Assembly: GCA_964548585.1 (NCBI GenBank)
Contig: CAZJRS010000001.1
Coordinates: forward strand, 34,426 to 98,425
Source: Methanocella_A sp964548585
Lineage (GTDB): Archaea; Halobacteriota; Methanocellia; Methanocellales; Methanocellaceae
Reading direction: 5' to 3'
DNA: 64,000 nucleotides
Part shown: positions 26,654 through 36,652 of the stretch, one piece after another
Numbering within the stretch: the first letter of the stretch is position 1
Layout: each line of letters begins with the position of its first letter
Notes under the pieces: generated by a model
What the model saw: the letters and a program-made list of their open reading frames with translations, nothing else
Database searches by the model: none
Told to the model about the DNA's origin: nothing
Position numbers and translations under genes: made by a program

Positions 26654-28330
26654 ATGTCGCTGATAAACAGGTTCCTGGACAAAACCGAATTCGACTCATA
26701 CGAAGATTTCACACAAAACTTCCGCATCAAGGTACCGGAAAGTTTCAACTTCGCCTATGATGTGATAGACGTCTACGCCCGGGAGAGTCCGGATAAGACT
26801 GCGCTGGTGTGGTGCGATGACTTCGGGGGTGAGAAGATCATCAGCTTTGGAGAGATGAAGCTCCTGAGTGACCGTGCTGCTAACGTTTTCAAGAGCATCG
26901 GCATAAAGAAAGGCGATGCGGTCATGCTGGCCCTCAAGGGCAGGTACGAGTGGTGGTACTGCATGCTGGGACTCCACAGGATCGGCGCAGTTGCGATTCC
27001 TGCGACCCACATGCTCACTAAAAAGGACATCGTATACCGGATCGGGCTGGCCGACATCAAGATGATGGTGGCAGCCGAAGATAAGTTCCTGATACAGGCG
27101 GTCGACGATGCCCAAAAAGAGTGTCCGGATATGCTCAAGTACAAAGTGGTCGTGAATGGAAGCCACGATGGCTGGATCGACTTTAACGCGGAGGTAGAAA
27201 AAGCGGGAGATCAGTTCGTGCGGCCGACGGGTGATGAGGCCACGAAGAACGAGGATACTTCTATTTTATACTTCACCTCCGGTACGACGAGCCTCCCCAA
27301 GATGGCTGTCCACAACTTCGCCTATCCCCTGGGACACATTCTTACGGCTAAGTACTGGCAGAACGTGATCGACGGCGGCCTCCACTACACCGTGGCAGAC
27401 ACCGGCTGGGCTAAGGCAGTCTGGGGTAAGATCTACGGCCAGTGGATCGCCGGAACTGCGGTATTCGCCTATGATTATGAGGTGTTCAACCCGCTCAACC
27501 TGCTGAAGATGAACCAGAAACACAAGGTGACCACCTTCTGCGCTCCGCCTACAATCTACCGGTTCCTTATCAACGAAGACATGTCAAAGTTCGATTTCTC
27601 GAACCTGAAGTACTGCGTAGTCGCAGGCGAGCCCCTGAATCCCGAGGTTTATAACAAGTGGCTTCAGCTGACCGGACTCAAACTCATGGAAGGCTACGGC
27701 CAGACCGAGATGACGGTGGCGGTAGGCACTTATCAATGGATGGAACCGAGACCGGGCTCGATGGGAAAACCTTCACCGGGCTATGATATCGAATTGCTCA
27801 ACGCAGATGGAAAACTATGCGAGGCGGGCGAAGAGGGCGAACTGGTGATCAATACCAGTAAGAGAAAGCCGGTGGGCTTGTTTGACGGCTATTACCGGGA
27901 TGAAAAGAGGACCGGGTCTGTCTGGCACAATGGCCACTACTATACGGGTGACATGGCCTGGATGGATGAGGACGGCTACCTGTGGTTCGTAGGCAGATCA
28001 GACGACGTCATAAAAAGCTCAGGATACAGGATCGGTCCCTTCGAAGTAGAGAGCGCGCTGATACAGCACCCCGCAGTGGTGGAATGTGCCATCACGGCAG
28101 TGCCAGATGAGGTCAGAGGACAGGTCATCAAGGCCACAGTCGTCCTTAAAAAGGGCTACGAGGCATCCGATGCCCTTAAAAAAGAGCTACAGGACCACGT
28201 GAAGAAAGTCACGGCACCGTATAAGTACCCCAGAATAATCGAATTTGTGCCGGTGCTTCCCAAGACCATCAGCGGTAAAATCCGTCGGGTGGAGATCAGG
28301 GATAACGATAAGAAAATAAAAGTTGAGTAG
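26654..28330 (+). CDS. AMP-forming acyl-CoA synthetase
   Basis: The 558-residue ANL-superfamily enzyme activates a carboxylic acid with ATP and loads it on CoA. Visible motifs are the phosphate loop YFTSGTTSLPKMAVHN, the GYGQTEMTV motif, the hinge YTGDMAWMDEDGYLWFVGRS, and the catalytic lysine of PKTISGKIRRVEIR. The overall pattern fits the medium-chain or acetyl/propionyl type (MACS-like); the acid cannot be decided. It sits 16 bases behind the XRE-cupin regulator, a pairing seen in several archaea. Its start ATG follows GGAGATAATC. Confidence 0.92.
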   Translation: MSLINRFLDKTEFDSYEDFTQNFRIKVPESFNFAYDVIDVYARESPDKTALVWCDDFGGEKIISFGEMKLLSDRAANVFKSIGIKKGDAVMLALKGRYEWWYCMLGLHRIGAVAIPATHMLTKKDIVYRIGLADIKMMVAAEDKFLIQAVDDAQKECPDMLKYKVVVNGSHDGWIDFNAEVEKAGDQFVRPTGDEATKNEDTSILYFTSGTTSLPKMAVHNFAYPLGHILTAKYWQNVIDGGLHYTVADTGWAKAVWGKIYGQWIAGTAVFAYDYEVFNPLNLLKMNQKHKVTTFCAPPTIYRFLINEDMSKFDFSNLKYCVVAGEPLNPEVYNKWLQLTGLKLMEGYGQTEMTVAVGTYQWMEPRPGSMGKPSPGYDIELLNADGKLCEAGEEGELVINTSKRKPVGLFDGYYRDEKRTGSVWHNGHYYTGDMAWMDEDGYLWFVGRSDDVIKSSGYRIGPFEVESALIQHPAVVECAITAVPDEVRGQVIKATVVLKKGYEASDALKKELQDHVKKVTAPYKYPRIIEFVPVLPKTISGKIRRVEIRDNDKKIKVE

Positions 28331-28369
28331 AATTGTTTGCAGTGGTAGAAGCGGTATAATTCACCGCTT

Positions 28370-29446
28370 CTACTGTGGCTCATACAATCGTTTTCTATCT
28401 GGCGCCATAGCTTCAATCCGCTTTTTTGCCTCGGCGGGAGTGACAATATCCCTGGACCCATCAAGATTCTGAGCGACGACACCACTGGCTAAGACCATCT
28501 TACACCGCCTTTCTCGGACCGCCCGGTCCGGGTGGCAGATCAGCTGACAGTGGCTGCAAGTGTATTCGGTCCGAAACCCGGGCTTAACCGAATTATAGTA
28601 GACGTGATCGACGATAGGGCGTTTAATGTAGGCATCGACAGACGCCGCAAAAGCCTTCGGGAAATCCGCGTCGGCTTCTGGTATGGGATACCGGGAGGGA
28701 GACCAGGTCGACCACTTGCCGGACCGGCTGAGACCGGCGTAGCCGCCGCAGACATAGCTGCACCGGGCATACGTGTTTCTCTTCGAGTATTCGAAGACAT
28801 GTCCGCCGAGGGACACTTCGGTCAACTGGTCCGCCGACATAAAGCCTGAGGCACATACCGCCCGGCAGAGCCGGCAGTTGTCGCAGAAATTATCTGCAGC
28901 CGGAAGAGGCGCGGTAGGCTCCAGAACCGCCTCTGTAACGACGGATGCGAGGACGATGGCAGCCCCATGGTCGCGGGTGATCACGTTACCTGAAAATCCA
29001 AAGTGGCCGATGCCCGATCGGACGGCCAGATAGCGGTGCGATACCGGCGGCTGACGATCGGCGTAGGTCACCGTTCCGTCGTTCCGGTACTGGAAGTTGG
29101 CTGGCAAGGGCACCGATTTGTAGCCGAGCTGTTCCAGAAAGGCAGCCACTTCCAGTGCAATACCACTGGCCAGAGTGGTCTTGCGGATCTTATCGAGGTT
29201 GTGAGCATCATGGTCCGCTTTTTGCAGGTAAAGCTCGATTGGTTCCTGTTCCATAGACAGCGCAAAGCATAACGCGGATCTGGCACCCGGTAGCACATAG
29301 GTAAGGTCTGCCGACGGCGGGCCTCCCGACAGGGTTTCGGTCGTTACAACGCCCGTGCTGAAAGCACCGAGGTTCTTTACCATGTCCTGCAGTATCCGGG
29401 TTAATTCGGTGTTGTCCATTGTACGGGATTTTAGACCTCCGCTCAT
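28370..29446 (-). CDS. Fe-S protein related to epoxyqueuosine reductase (QueG-like)
   Basis: The 358-residue protein resembles the QueG/reductive dehalogenase-like group. The N-terminal part has the PGARSALCFALSM segment and RYLAVRSGIGHFGFSGNVIT, which in the family shapes the cofactor pocket. A double-cluster region follows (CDNCRLCRAVC near 203 and YTCSHCQLICHP near 310). It lacks obvious cobalamin-binding proof, so function is open. The start is uncertain: ATG at 29446 has a weak ribosome site, while ATG at 29419 has GGAGGT but 15 bases away. It is divergent from an AhpD-like gene. Confidence 0.75.
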   Translation of the reverse strand: MSGGLKSRTMDNTELTRILQDMVKNLGAFSTGVVTTETLSGGPPSADLTYVLPGARSALCFALSMEQEPIELYLQKADHDAHNLDKIRKTTLASGIALEVAAFLEQLGYKSVPLPANFQYRNDGTVTYADRQPPVSHRYLAVRSGIGHFGFSGNVITRDHGAAIVLASVVTEAVLEPTAPLPAADNFCDNCRLCRAVCASGFMSADQLTEVSLGGHVFEYSKRNTYARCSYVCGGYAGLSRSGKWSTWSPSRYPIPEADADFPKAFAASVDAYIKRPIVDHVYYNSVKPGFRTEYTCSHCQLICHPDRAVRERRCKMVLASGVVAQNLDGSRDIVTPAEAKKRIEAMAPDRKRLYEPQ

Positions 29447-29524
29447 AAAACTTTACCGGGTCCGCCAGAGGATGCCGGCGTAATCGTTATGCACCAGCAG
29501 GCCAATTAACCACCGGAGATAGAC

Positions 29525-29899
29525 ATGGATAACGATCGGTACGAGCGAGGTCGGAAGCTGCTGGCAGAAATCAACGGGAAGAATGCCGACGCCCTGGTGG
29601 AATCGCTCAAGGATGTCGCACCGGATATGCACCGCTACGTGTTCGAGTTTGCCTACGGGGACATATACAACAGACCAGGCCTGGACGTAAAAAGCAGGGA
29701 ACTGGCTACAGTTGTGGCGCTGACGGTGCTCGGCTACGAGTGGGAGCTGAAAGCCCATATCGACGCAGCCTTGAATACCGGCTGGACCAAAGAGGAGATC
29801 GTCGAAGCCATCATGCAGATGGCAGTGTATGCCGGGTTTCCGGCATCCTTGAACGGCCTTCACGCCGCCGATGAAGTATTCAAGCGCAGAGGCCTGTAA
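29525..29899 (+). CDS. Carboxymuconolactone decarboxylase/AhpD-like protein
   Basis: The 124-residue protein has the CMD fold pattern: LDVKSRELATVVALTVLGYE, then HIDAALNTGWTKEEIVEAIM, then GFPASLNGLHAADEVF. It lacks the CxxC redox motif of true AhpD, so it is more likely a decarboxylase-like or structural homolog. A GNAT gene follows 28 bases later on the same strand. Confidence 0.85.
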   Translation: MDNDRYERGRKLLAEINGKNADALVESLKDVAPDMHRYVFEFAYGDIYNRPGLDVKSRELATVVALTVLGYEWELKAHIDAALNTGWTKEEIVEAIMQMAVYAGFPASLNGLHAADEVFKRRGL

Positions 29900-29927
29900 A
29901 TCGAAGAAATCTGAGGAAATGACCCAT

Positions 29928-30482
29928 ATGGCTGAACAACTCTTTATACGCACCTGCCGACTGGAACTTATTGCGGTAACAGTGGAACTGATCAGGGCTG
30001 AGATGTCCGACATACGGCGATTTTCCACGCTATTAAAAGCGCATATACCACAGGAAGATGAAGGAGAAGCCTGGCCACCGGAAAATATCCGGGATGTAAT
30101 GGGTATGTTCTCCGCCTACCTGGAAAGAGACCCCGGCCTCGCAGGGTGGCTTAACTGGTACTGGGTACTGATCGACGAAAAAACAGGCGAGAGAACGCTG
30201 ATTGGTAACGGCGGCTTCACATCCCGGCCGGTGAATGGCACAGTAGCCACCGGATATTCAGTGCTCCGCCAGTACCAGGGCCACGGCTACGCAACAGAAG
30301 CGGAAGTCGCACTAGTCGAGTGGGCTTTTTCACACGCTGAAGTTGACAGGGTCATCGCCGAAGCCGCCAGCGATAACAGCCGTTCGGTCCGGGTACTGGA
30401 AAAAGCCGGCTTTAGCTATGTGGGGAAAGGATCTGAAGAAGGTCACGTACTCTATGAGCTTAAGCGGAGCTGGACAGGTTAG
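29928..30482 (+). CDS. GNAT-family N-acetyltransferase (RimJ/RimL-like)
   Basis: The 184-residue protein resembles the acetyltransferases of the RimJ/RimL group: an N-terminal TCRLELIAVTVELI strand-helix, the acetyl-CoA loop RQYQGHGYATEAEVALVEWA, and the ending SDNSRSVRVLEKAGFSYVGK. The acceptor could be a ribosomal protein N-terminus or a small molecule. I chose the ATG at 29928 because GAGG lies about 10 bases upstream; other in-frame ATGs are too close to that site. It follows the AhpD-like gene. Confidence 0.88.
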   Translation: MAEQLFIRTCRLELIAVTVELIRAEMSDIRRFSTLLKAHIPQEDEGEAWPPENIRDVMGMFSAYLERDPGLAGWLNWYWVLIDEKTGERTLIGNGGFTSRPVNGTVATGYSVLRQYQGHGYATEAEVALVEWAFSHAEVDRVIAEAASDNSRSVRVLEKAGFSYVGKGSEEGHVLYELKRSWTG

Positions 30483-30607
30483 CTGCGATTTGCGCCTATG
30501 CGATCCAGGCGAAGCCGCCGAGCAAGTAGTATTTATAGGGCAACTGGCAAACAAGTTACACCAGTTTACCTGAATAGCAGTGCATTTCCGGTCGGTGTAT
30601 CTCCCCC

Positions 30608-32026
30608 ATGGCTACTGTGAACAACAAAAAAATCATTCTGATTGTAACCTGTATGGCGGCGTTTATCACCCCGTTTTTAGGCGCGTCGATCAATATCGCG
30701 CTACCCGCGGTCAACGCGGATTTCGGGGTGACAGACCAGGCCATGCTGGGATGGGTCGTCACAGGTTTCCTGCTTTCAGCAGCCATTTTTATCGTACCCT
30801 TTGGCAGAATAGCGGATGAATTCGGTCGAAAGACCGTATTCATGATAGGTCTTGTGGTAATAGCCATATCGTCGATTTTGTGCAGTGTATCCGACTCCAT
30901 CCTTATGCTGATCATCGGCCGGATAGTCGAAGGGTTCGGTAGCGCGATGATTTTCGGCACGTCCATGGCCATTTTGACCTCGGCATACCCCCAAAAGGAC
31001 AGGGGCAAAGTACTGGGGATCAACGTGGCGATCGTCTACCTGGGCCTCTCCGCCGGACCGTTCCTGGGCGGCATAATTACCCACTACCTTGGATGGAGGT
31101 TTATCTATGCGGGCATCACTGGCTTCACACTGATAGTGGCTTTACTGACCATGCTGCTGATCAAGGAAGAGTGGCGTACCCCGCAGACTGAAAAGTTCGA
31201 CGTGACCGGAACAGTCCTGTACGGAGCCATGTTGTTCTCGCTGGTATACGGGCTTTCGCAAATACCGGATTTGACCGGTGCTTACCTGATCTGCTTAAGC
31301 ATCCTGCTGATGATAGTGTTCTTCTGGTGGGAGCTGAGGCATAAAAACCCGGTCATTAAGGTGAGGATCTTCCAGAACAACCAGGTTTTCGTCTTCTCGA
31401 ACCTGGCCGCGCTGATCAACTATAGCGCCACATTTGCCGTAGCATTCCTGCTCAGCCTGTACCTACAGTACACCAGAGGGTTCGAACCGCACACCGCGGG
31501 GTTGATCATGATTATTCAGCCGATCGTACAGGCAGTCTTTTCTCCGCTGACCGGCCGGCTATCCGACCGGATAGAACCCCGGATCGTGGCATCTGCAGGT
31601 ATGGGGCTGTGTGTGATTGGTCTTGCCGTGTTTGCGCTGCTTACGCCGGAAACCCCGATAGTCGTGATCATTGCCGGACTTGTGTTGATGGGTCTGGGCT
31701 TCGCGTTGTTCTCGTCGCCCAATACTAACGCCATCATGAGCTCGGTAGAGAAGTCAGACTACGGAGTAGCCTCTGGCATGGTGAGCACGATGCGGCTGAT
31801 CGGGCAGATGATGAGCCAGGGAATCGCGATGCTCACCTTCTCGGTGATCATGGGTCACGTGGAAATCGCGCAGGACCACAGCCAGCTGATGAACAGCATC
31901 AAAATTGCGTTCGTCATCTTTGCGTTGCTTTGTATTATAGGCCTCACGTTTTCGCTGATCAGGGGAAACTTGAGGAAAGTGGAGACATCCGGGATCACAA
32001 AGCAAACGGACGGGCCGAAAAGTTAA
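30608..32026 (+). CDS. MFS efflux transporter, DHA2 type (about 14 membrane helices)
   Basis: The 472-residue membrane protein begins with MATVNNKKIILIVTCMAAFI and shows the MFS motif A loop GRIADEFGRKTVF between helices 2 and 3, plus motif C-like GLSAGPFLGGIITHYLGWRF. The length and helix count fit the drug:proton antiporter family 2, which exports drugs or lipids. It has no adjacent regulator. A second, distinct DHA2 pump is encoded at 39135-40901. Confidence 0.93.
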   Translation: MATVNNKKIILIVTCMAAFITPFLGASINIALPAVNADFGVTDQAMLGWVVTGFLLSAAIFIVPFGRIADEFGRKTVFMIGLVVIAISSILCSVSDSILMLIIGRIVEGFGSAMIFGTSMAILTSAYPQKDRGKVLGINVAIVYLGLSAGPFLGGIITHYLGWRFIYAGITGFTLIVALLTMLLIKEEWRTPQTEKFDVTGTVLYGAMLFSLVYGLSQIPDLTGAYLICLSILLMIVFFWWELRHKNPVIKVRIFQNNQVFVFSNLAALINYSATFAVAFLLSLYLQYTRGFEPHTAGLIMIIQPIVQAVFSPLTGRLSDRIEPRIVASAGMGLCVIGLAVFALLTPETPIVVIIAGLVLMGLGFALFSSPNTNAIMSSVEKSDYGVASGMVSTMRLIGQMMSQGIAMLTFSVIMGHVEIAQDHSQLMNSIKIAFVIFALLCIIGLTFSLIRGNLRKVETSGITKQTDGPKS

Positions 32027-32067
32027 GGCTGAGATAGAACCATTAGAAGCACTTGAGAGGAAATGAC

Positions 32068-32745
32068 ATGATAAAAAAATCTTACTACATTTTACTTTTC
32101 TTAACATTGATATCGGCCTTAGTCCTGGTGGCAGGTTGTACGCAGCCCAGCCCATCTCCGACAGCCAGCCCATCTCCGACAGCCAGCCCTGAGCCCGTCA
32201 TCAGTAAAGGCATACAGATCTTTGATCAGACCAAATTTCACACGTTCACGTATAAGATTTTTGCCACAGATGGCACAGTGGTCAGGCATGTCGGCGATCT
32301 GAAAGCCGAGTATGATACGGCCGCCTACAGTGGCATATCAAATGCGAGACACATGAAGGAGTCGAGAGTCGTGGGACAGGGAAACGAGGCTATCACCACT
32401 GTCACCGATCTATACTTCAATCCCTCGACAAATCAGTTGCTGGGAGGCCATGCGAATGTGACTTCGGCAAGCGGAACCGAGGAAAAAGACATTGCTGCGA
32501 GTGACGTCAACTACTGGAATGCGGACATATCGGTGACTTCCCCGGATGCCGAGTTCGTCAATGGGGGTACGGGATTAGTAACAGTCCCGAAAGAGGTCTA
32601 CGTCGCTACCAAATACACCAGCACGGAAAGTGGGGTTATGATCTGGATCGCGCAAGGTGTGCCTGTGCCAGTTAAGATTGCAGGCACCGGTACCAGTGAT
32701 GGTGTGACAATCACCACTACAATGGAATTGCTGAATTACGCTTAA
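32068..32745 (+). CDS. Secreted lipoprotein of unknown function
   Basis: The 225-residue protein has a lipoprotein signal ending in the lipobox LVAGC (residues 21-25). A short Pro/Ser/Thr spacer with the repeat PSPTASPSPTAS follows, then a globular domain rich in beta strands (TYKIFATDGTVVRHVGDLKA and on) that I cannot assign. I chose the ATG at 32068 since GAGGA lies 7 bases upstream; a TTG at 32053 is in frame but closer to no site. It sits after the MFS gene with 41 bases between, so co-transcription is possible. Confidence 0.85.
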   Translation: MIKKSYYILLFLTLISALVLVAGCTQPSPSPTASPSPTASPEPVISKGIQIFDQTKFHTFTYKIFATDGTVVRHVGDLKAEYDTAAYSGISNARHMKESRVVGQGNEAITTVTDLYFNPSTNQLLGGHANVTSASGTEEKDIAASDVNYWNADISVTSPDAEFVNGGTGLVTVPKEVYVATKYTSTESGVMIWIAQGVPVPVKIAGTGTSDGVTITTTMELLNYA

Positions 32746-32842
32746 TCAGCTAAAATTTACAAACAACTTTTTTTCTTAGCTACCGGTAATATCTGATTAA
32801 CTCTTAAGCCCAATGCAGAAAATATATATACAGATATGATTT

Positions 32843-32855
32843 ACTAAACGTTAGT
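32843..32855. promoter_or_regulatory. Small inverted repeat near the HtrA-like gene promoter
   Basis: ACTAA and TTAGT arms surround ACG, 20 bases downstream of a TATA-like AAATATATATAC (32819-32831). The site would sit at the transcription start of the protease gene. The arms are short, so this is only a weak operator candidate. Confidence 0.3.
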
Positions 32856-32936
32856 TAAAACGATCTGGCCCTGGGACACCCCGGGAGCGAGGTACAGCTT
32901 TGAAAAAAGACCAGACGATGAAGATGGTATGCAGAT

Positions 32937-33986
32937 ATGGAAACAAGATTCACACCAGTATCGATAACCGGTGAAGGCGCCGGACAGGTTGCAGCTCAAT
33001 GCCTCCGGACTACGGATGGGGAGCTACTGGATGCCTACTCCAGGACTGTTGTCGACGTAGTCGAAAAAGTCAGCCCCTCGGTCGTAAAAATCGATATCAA
33101 GCGCAAGATGATGGTGAGACAGTCGCTCTTTAACCAGGTACCTCAGGAAGTACCAGGTAGCGGCTCTGGATTTATCTTTACGCCCGATGGTTTCATCCTG
33201 ACCAACAGCCACGTGGTCCACGAGTGTTCTCAGATCGACGTAACGCTATCCGACGGACGCCAGTACCAGGCAAGGATGATCGGAGACGACCCCGGAACGG
33301 ACCTTGCAGTCATCAAGATTGAAGCGCCAAACCTGGTACACGCCACAATCGGGGACTCACAGATACTCAAGGTAGGCCAGCTGGTCGTTGCAATAGGAAA
33401 CCCATACGGCTTCCAGTGCACAGTGACATCAGGCGTGATCAGCGCAGTAGGCCGATCACTCCGGACCTATACCGGACGCCTGATCGACGACGTGATACAG
33501 ACAGATGCATCGCTCAACCCGGGTAATTCCGGTGGACCGCTGGTGAACTCCCGGGGCGAAGTCATCGGCATTAACTCGGCGATCATCCTACCGGCACAAG
33601 GCATCTGCTTCGCGATCCCCACCAGCATAGCCAGGTTCGTGGCCGCCCGGCTCATGATGGACGGCAAGATCAGACGGGGACGCATTGGCCTGGCAGGCCA
33701 GAACGTCACCATCAAAGACGATATCGTCAAATCACTGAAGCTCAGCTCCAGCCAAGGCGTACTCGTGGTCAGTATGGAGCACAACAGCCCCGCCGATAAA
33801 GCAAGCCTGGTGTCCGGCGACGTGATCATTGGCCTGGACGACAAGCCCGTAAACAACGTAGACGACCTCCACAAACTCCTCACGGAGGAGAAAATTGGAG
33901 TACAAGCCACGCTGACCATCGTACGGATGTACGATAAGCGCCAGATAAAGATCACACCAGAAGAACAACCCGACGGGCTAATGTAA
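32937..33986 (+). CDS. HtrA/Deg-like serine protease with PDZ domain, no export signal
   Basis: The 349-residue protein has a trypsin-like domain with catalytic His92 (LTNSHVVH), Asp122 (DPGTDLAVIK) and Ser198 (NPGNSGGPLV), followed by a PDZ domain (about 250-340, containing AGQNVTIKDDIVKSLKLSSS). Deg proteases degrade or refold damaged proteins. No signal peptide or membrane helix precedes the protease domain, so it should act in the cytoplasm. Its TATA box and possible operator lie 110 bases upstream. It is monocistronic. Confidence 0.92.
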   Translation: METRFTPVSITGEGAGQVAAQCLRTTDGELLDAYSRTVVDVVEKVSPSVVKIDIKRKMMVRQSLFNQVPQEVPGSGSGFIFTPDGFILTNSHVVHECSQIDVTLSDGRQYQARMIGDDPGTDLAVIKIEAPNLVHATIGDSQILKVGQLVVAIGNPYGFQCTVTSGVISAVGRSLRTYTGRLIDDVIQTDASLNPGNSGGPLVNSRGEVIGINSAIILPAQGICFAIPTSIARFVAARLMMDGKIRRGRIGLAGQNVTIKDDIVKSLKLSSSQGVLVVSMEHNSPADKASLVSGDVIIGLDDKPVNNVDDLHKLLTEEKIGVQATLTIVRMYDKRQIKITPEEQPDGLM

Positions 33987-34046
33987 CACATACCCGCCGA
34001 ATAAGCCCCATTAAAAACATTGGTGGCCAAAGATACGGTGAACGCC

Positions 34047-34070
34047 GGCCCGGACCCCTCCGGCCGGGCC
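34047..34070 (+). terminator. GC-rich hairpin after the HtrA-like gene
   Basis: GGCCCGG (34047-34053) and CCGGGCC (34064-34070) form a 7-bp stem 60 bases after the stop codon, with a T-rich GATTTTTATTC about 20 bases further. This is a possible terminator or processing signal. Confidence 0.35.
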
Positions 34071-34229
34071 TGCGCCTCACTGCAACCCTGATTTTTATTC
34101 ATCAGGTCTACACGACACCATCGCGCATCGGCATCAACAAAGTAATACATTATTTTTGCCGGGGATGCCAGCGGTGTAACATATCTCCATACCAGTATAC
34201 TTTTTTTAGCACAGGAGATAGGCCGCTGC

Positions 34230-35339
34230 ATGTCCGCTACCGTATATTTTGCCAAACTCAAGATTGGAAAAGCGAGGGTTAACACAATCACCAAGATCAA
34301 ACGGCTTTTTGATGCCGCTGGTTTTGGAAACTTCATTGCCGAAGGCGAACTGATACCGGTCAAGGTGCACTTCGGGGAGCGGGGTAACGATACGTATGTT
34401 CGGCCGGTGTACGTCAGGCAGGTTATCGACAAGATCAAAGCGCGGGGAGGCAAACCGTTTCTGACGGATACGAATACGCTCTATTCGGGGAGCCGACACG
34501 ATTCGGTGGAGCACTTGACCACTGCGATTGAGCACGGGTTCAGCTACTCGGTAGTGAATGCTCCCTGCATCATCGCCGACGGTTTGATCAGCGACAACTA
34601 CCGGGAAGTACCGATCCCGGGTAAGCATTTTCAGCGGGTGAAAATCGCAAGCGATATCCTGTCCCCGGGGAGCATGATTGTATTGTCGCACGTCAAAGGG
34701 CATGGCATGGCCGGGTTTGGGGGAGCGATCAAAAATCTTGGCATGGGTTGCGCACCTGCCGCCGGGAAGATGGACCAGCACCGGGGCTTGCGGCCTCTTG
34801 TTGATGAGCTCAGCTGTGCCGGATGCGGGAAGTGCGCAGCAGTTTGCCCCAGAAATGCGGTGAAGATGGAAGGAGACGTGGCCGTGGTACTCAACGAGAT
34901 ATGCATCGGCTGCGGCGAGTGCATGACGGTATGTCCGGTGGGTTCGATCAGCTTCAACTGGGATCAGGATATCATCCCATTTATGGAAATGATGACCGAA
35001 TACGCCCTCGGGGCAGTGCAGGGTAAAGCCGGCCGGATTGGCTACATGAACTTTTTAATCCATGTCACTCCGGAATGTGACTGCGTCCCATGGAGTGATG
35101 CGCCGATTGTCCCGGACATCGGCATACTGGCATCGACAGACCCCGTAGCTATCGATATGGCCAGCTTTGACCTGGTCAAGCAGCAGATTGGGCTGAGAGG
35201 TAGCCGGCTGAAGGATCACTTCAACCCGGGAGACGACAAATTTGAAGGAACCTGGGAAAAGACCAAAGGGCTGGTACAGGTCAGGTACGGCGAAAGCATC
35301 GGGCTCGGGACGAGCGATTATACACTGAAGGAAATATAG
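34230..35339 (+). CDS. DUF362 Fe-S protein
   Basis: The 369-residue protein joins a DUF362 N-terminal region (KVHFGERGNDTYVRPVYVRQ, then SHVKGHGMAGFGGAIKNLGM) to a two-cluster ferredoxin module (CAGCGKCAAVCPRNA and CIGCGECMTVCPVGS at about 190-240). The DUF362 fold then continues to the C-terminus. It occurs widely in anaerobic archaea and bacteria, with uncertain function. AGGAGAT precedes the ATG at about 11 bases. It is monocistronic. Confidence 0.9.
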   Translation: MSATVYFAKLKIGKARVNTITKIKRLFDAAGFGNFIAEGELIPVKVHFGERGNDTYVRPVYVRQVIDKIKARGGKPFLTDTNTLYSGSRHDSVEHLTTAIEHGFSYSVVNAPCIIADGLISDNYREVPIPGKHFQRVKIASDILSPGSMIVLSHVKGHGMAGFGGAIKNLGMGCAPAAGKMDQHRGLRPLVDELSCAGCGKCAAVCPRNAVKMEGDVAVVLNEICIGCGECMTVCPVGSISFNWDQDIIPFMEMMTEYALGAVQGKAGRIGYMNFLIHVTPECDCVPWSDAPIVPDIGILASTDPVAIDMASFDLVKQQIGLRGSRLKDHFNPGDDKFEGTWEKTKGLVQVRYGESIGLGTSDYTLKEI

Positions 35340-35480
35340 ATTGACGAGGCCACGAATCCCCGCTCCCGGTGATCTGCGCGATTTAGCCTGGTAAGCAAGC
35401 TATTATAGGGAAAGCGATATATAGTTCTTATTAAAATATTACTTTTATTAAATATTGTAAATAATCAAGAGGTCAGACGC

Positions 35481-36491
35481 ATGGGTTCGATGAAAGCGCA
35501 GTTTGTTCACGATAAATCGCAATGGGATAAATTCGTAGACGAAAGCCCGGATGGCACCATATTCCATAAATGGGACCTGCTCCGAACAGTTGAAAAGCAC
35601 AGTGGATACCAGTTGTTGCCATATGGAGTTTACCAGGATGGCGAGCTGATCTCGGTTTTTCCGGTGTTTTACAGGAAAGACCTCATGCTACGGCTGGTCA
35701 CTACAGCCCCACCCCAGACGGGCATCCCGTATCTTGGCCCGGTCATGTATAAGAGTGCCATTGATATGAAGCCCAGTACCAGGGAAAAATGCCTCCACAA
35801 AATCGTGGAGAACGTTGTCATGGAGATCAACAAACTGTCTCCAAACCACATCTACATCCAGATGATGCCTATGCACAACGATATCCGGCCGTTCAAGTGG
35901 CACGAGTTCCAGGAAGAATCGAACTTCACATATTTCATCGACCTGGAACGGCCGCTAGAGGAGATCATGGCCAGCTTTGACCGGGATGCAAGACGCCTCA
36001 TCAGAGAAGCAGGCAAGAAATCACTGGAAGTCCGACAATACCCCAACGTGTACACCTTCTACGACATCATGCAGAAAAGGTATGCGGAACAGGGGTTGAC
36101 ATTACCGCTGGTCAGCCCGGAGTACATTAAAGATCTGCTACAGGCATTCCCGGATAACCTGCGGATGTACTCTGCATACAAAGGCAAAGATATCGTTTCG
36201 ATCGTCCTGGTAACGATATATAATGGCCGGATGACCTACTGGATGGGCAATCCGAGGATGAACAGCGACTTCTCAGGAAACGAATACATGATATGGGAAG
36301 CGATACAACGGGCAAAAGCCGAAGGTTGCACGGAATTCGAGATCAACGGTGCCGGCGAGCGACGACTGTGCCAGTTTAAGTCGAAGTTCAACCCCCGGCT
36401 AGAGGTCTGTTACGTAGTCAGTAAGAAAGACGGGCTTGGCACTATGGCAGAATGGGCATACGCAAATTTCCGGAAAAAGATCTGGGCTTAA
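35481..36491 (+). CDS. FemAB-like acyl/aminoacyl transferase (GNAT fold)
   Basis: The 336-residue protein resembles the FemAB/BioF2-like tandem-GNAT group: the N-terminal DGTIFHKWDLLRTVEKHSGY, a central DRDARRLIREAGKKSLEVRQ and the C-terminal GCTEFEINGAGERRLCQFKS. In bacteria relatives build peptidoglycan bridges; in this presumably cell-wall-less archaeon the role may be in surface glycan or exopolymer modification, by inference. GAGGT lies 8 bases before the ATG. Alone in its neighbourhood. Confidence 0.82.
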   Translation: MGSMKAQFVHDKSQWDKFVDESPDGTIFHKWDLLRTVEKHSGYQLLPYGVYQDGELISVFPVFYRKDLMLRLVTTAPPQTGIPYLGPVMYKSAIDMKPSTREKCLHKIVENVVMEINKLSPNHIYIQMMPMHNDIRPFKWHEFQEESNFTYFIDLERPLEEIMASFDRDARRLIREAGKKSLEVRQYPNVYTFYDIMQKRYAEQGLTLPLVSPEYIKDLLQAFPDNLRMYSAYKGKDIVSIVLVTIYNGRMTYWMGNPRMNSDFSGNEYMIWEAIQRAKAEGCTEFEINGAGERRLCQFKSKFNPRLEVCYVVSKKDGLGTMAEWAYANFRKKIWA

Positions 36492-36652
36492 AGTCAGGAG
36501 CCATAAGGCATATGTCGAGGTGGCTCCGGCCTACCCGGCACCTTGATATGCTGGCACTGCTATTTACAGACGGCTAGCGTGAGTTGGATTATCTGGCGAT
36601 AAAGAATATATTTCCTGCCGCGCAATGCTTCTTTGAAAGTGAGTGATCATAC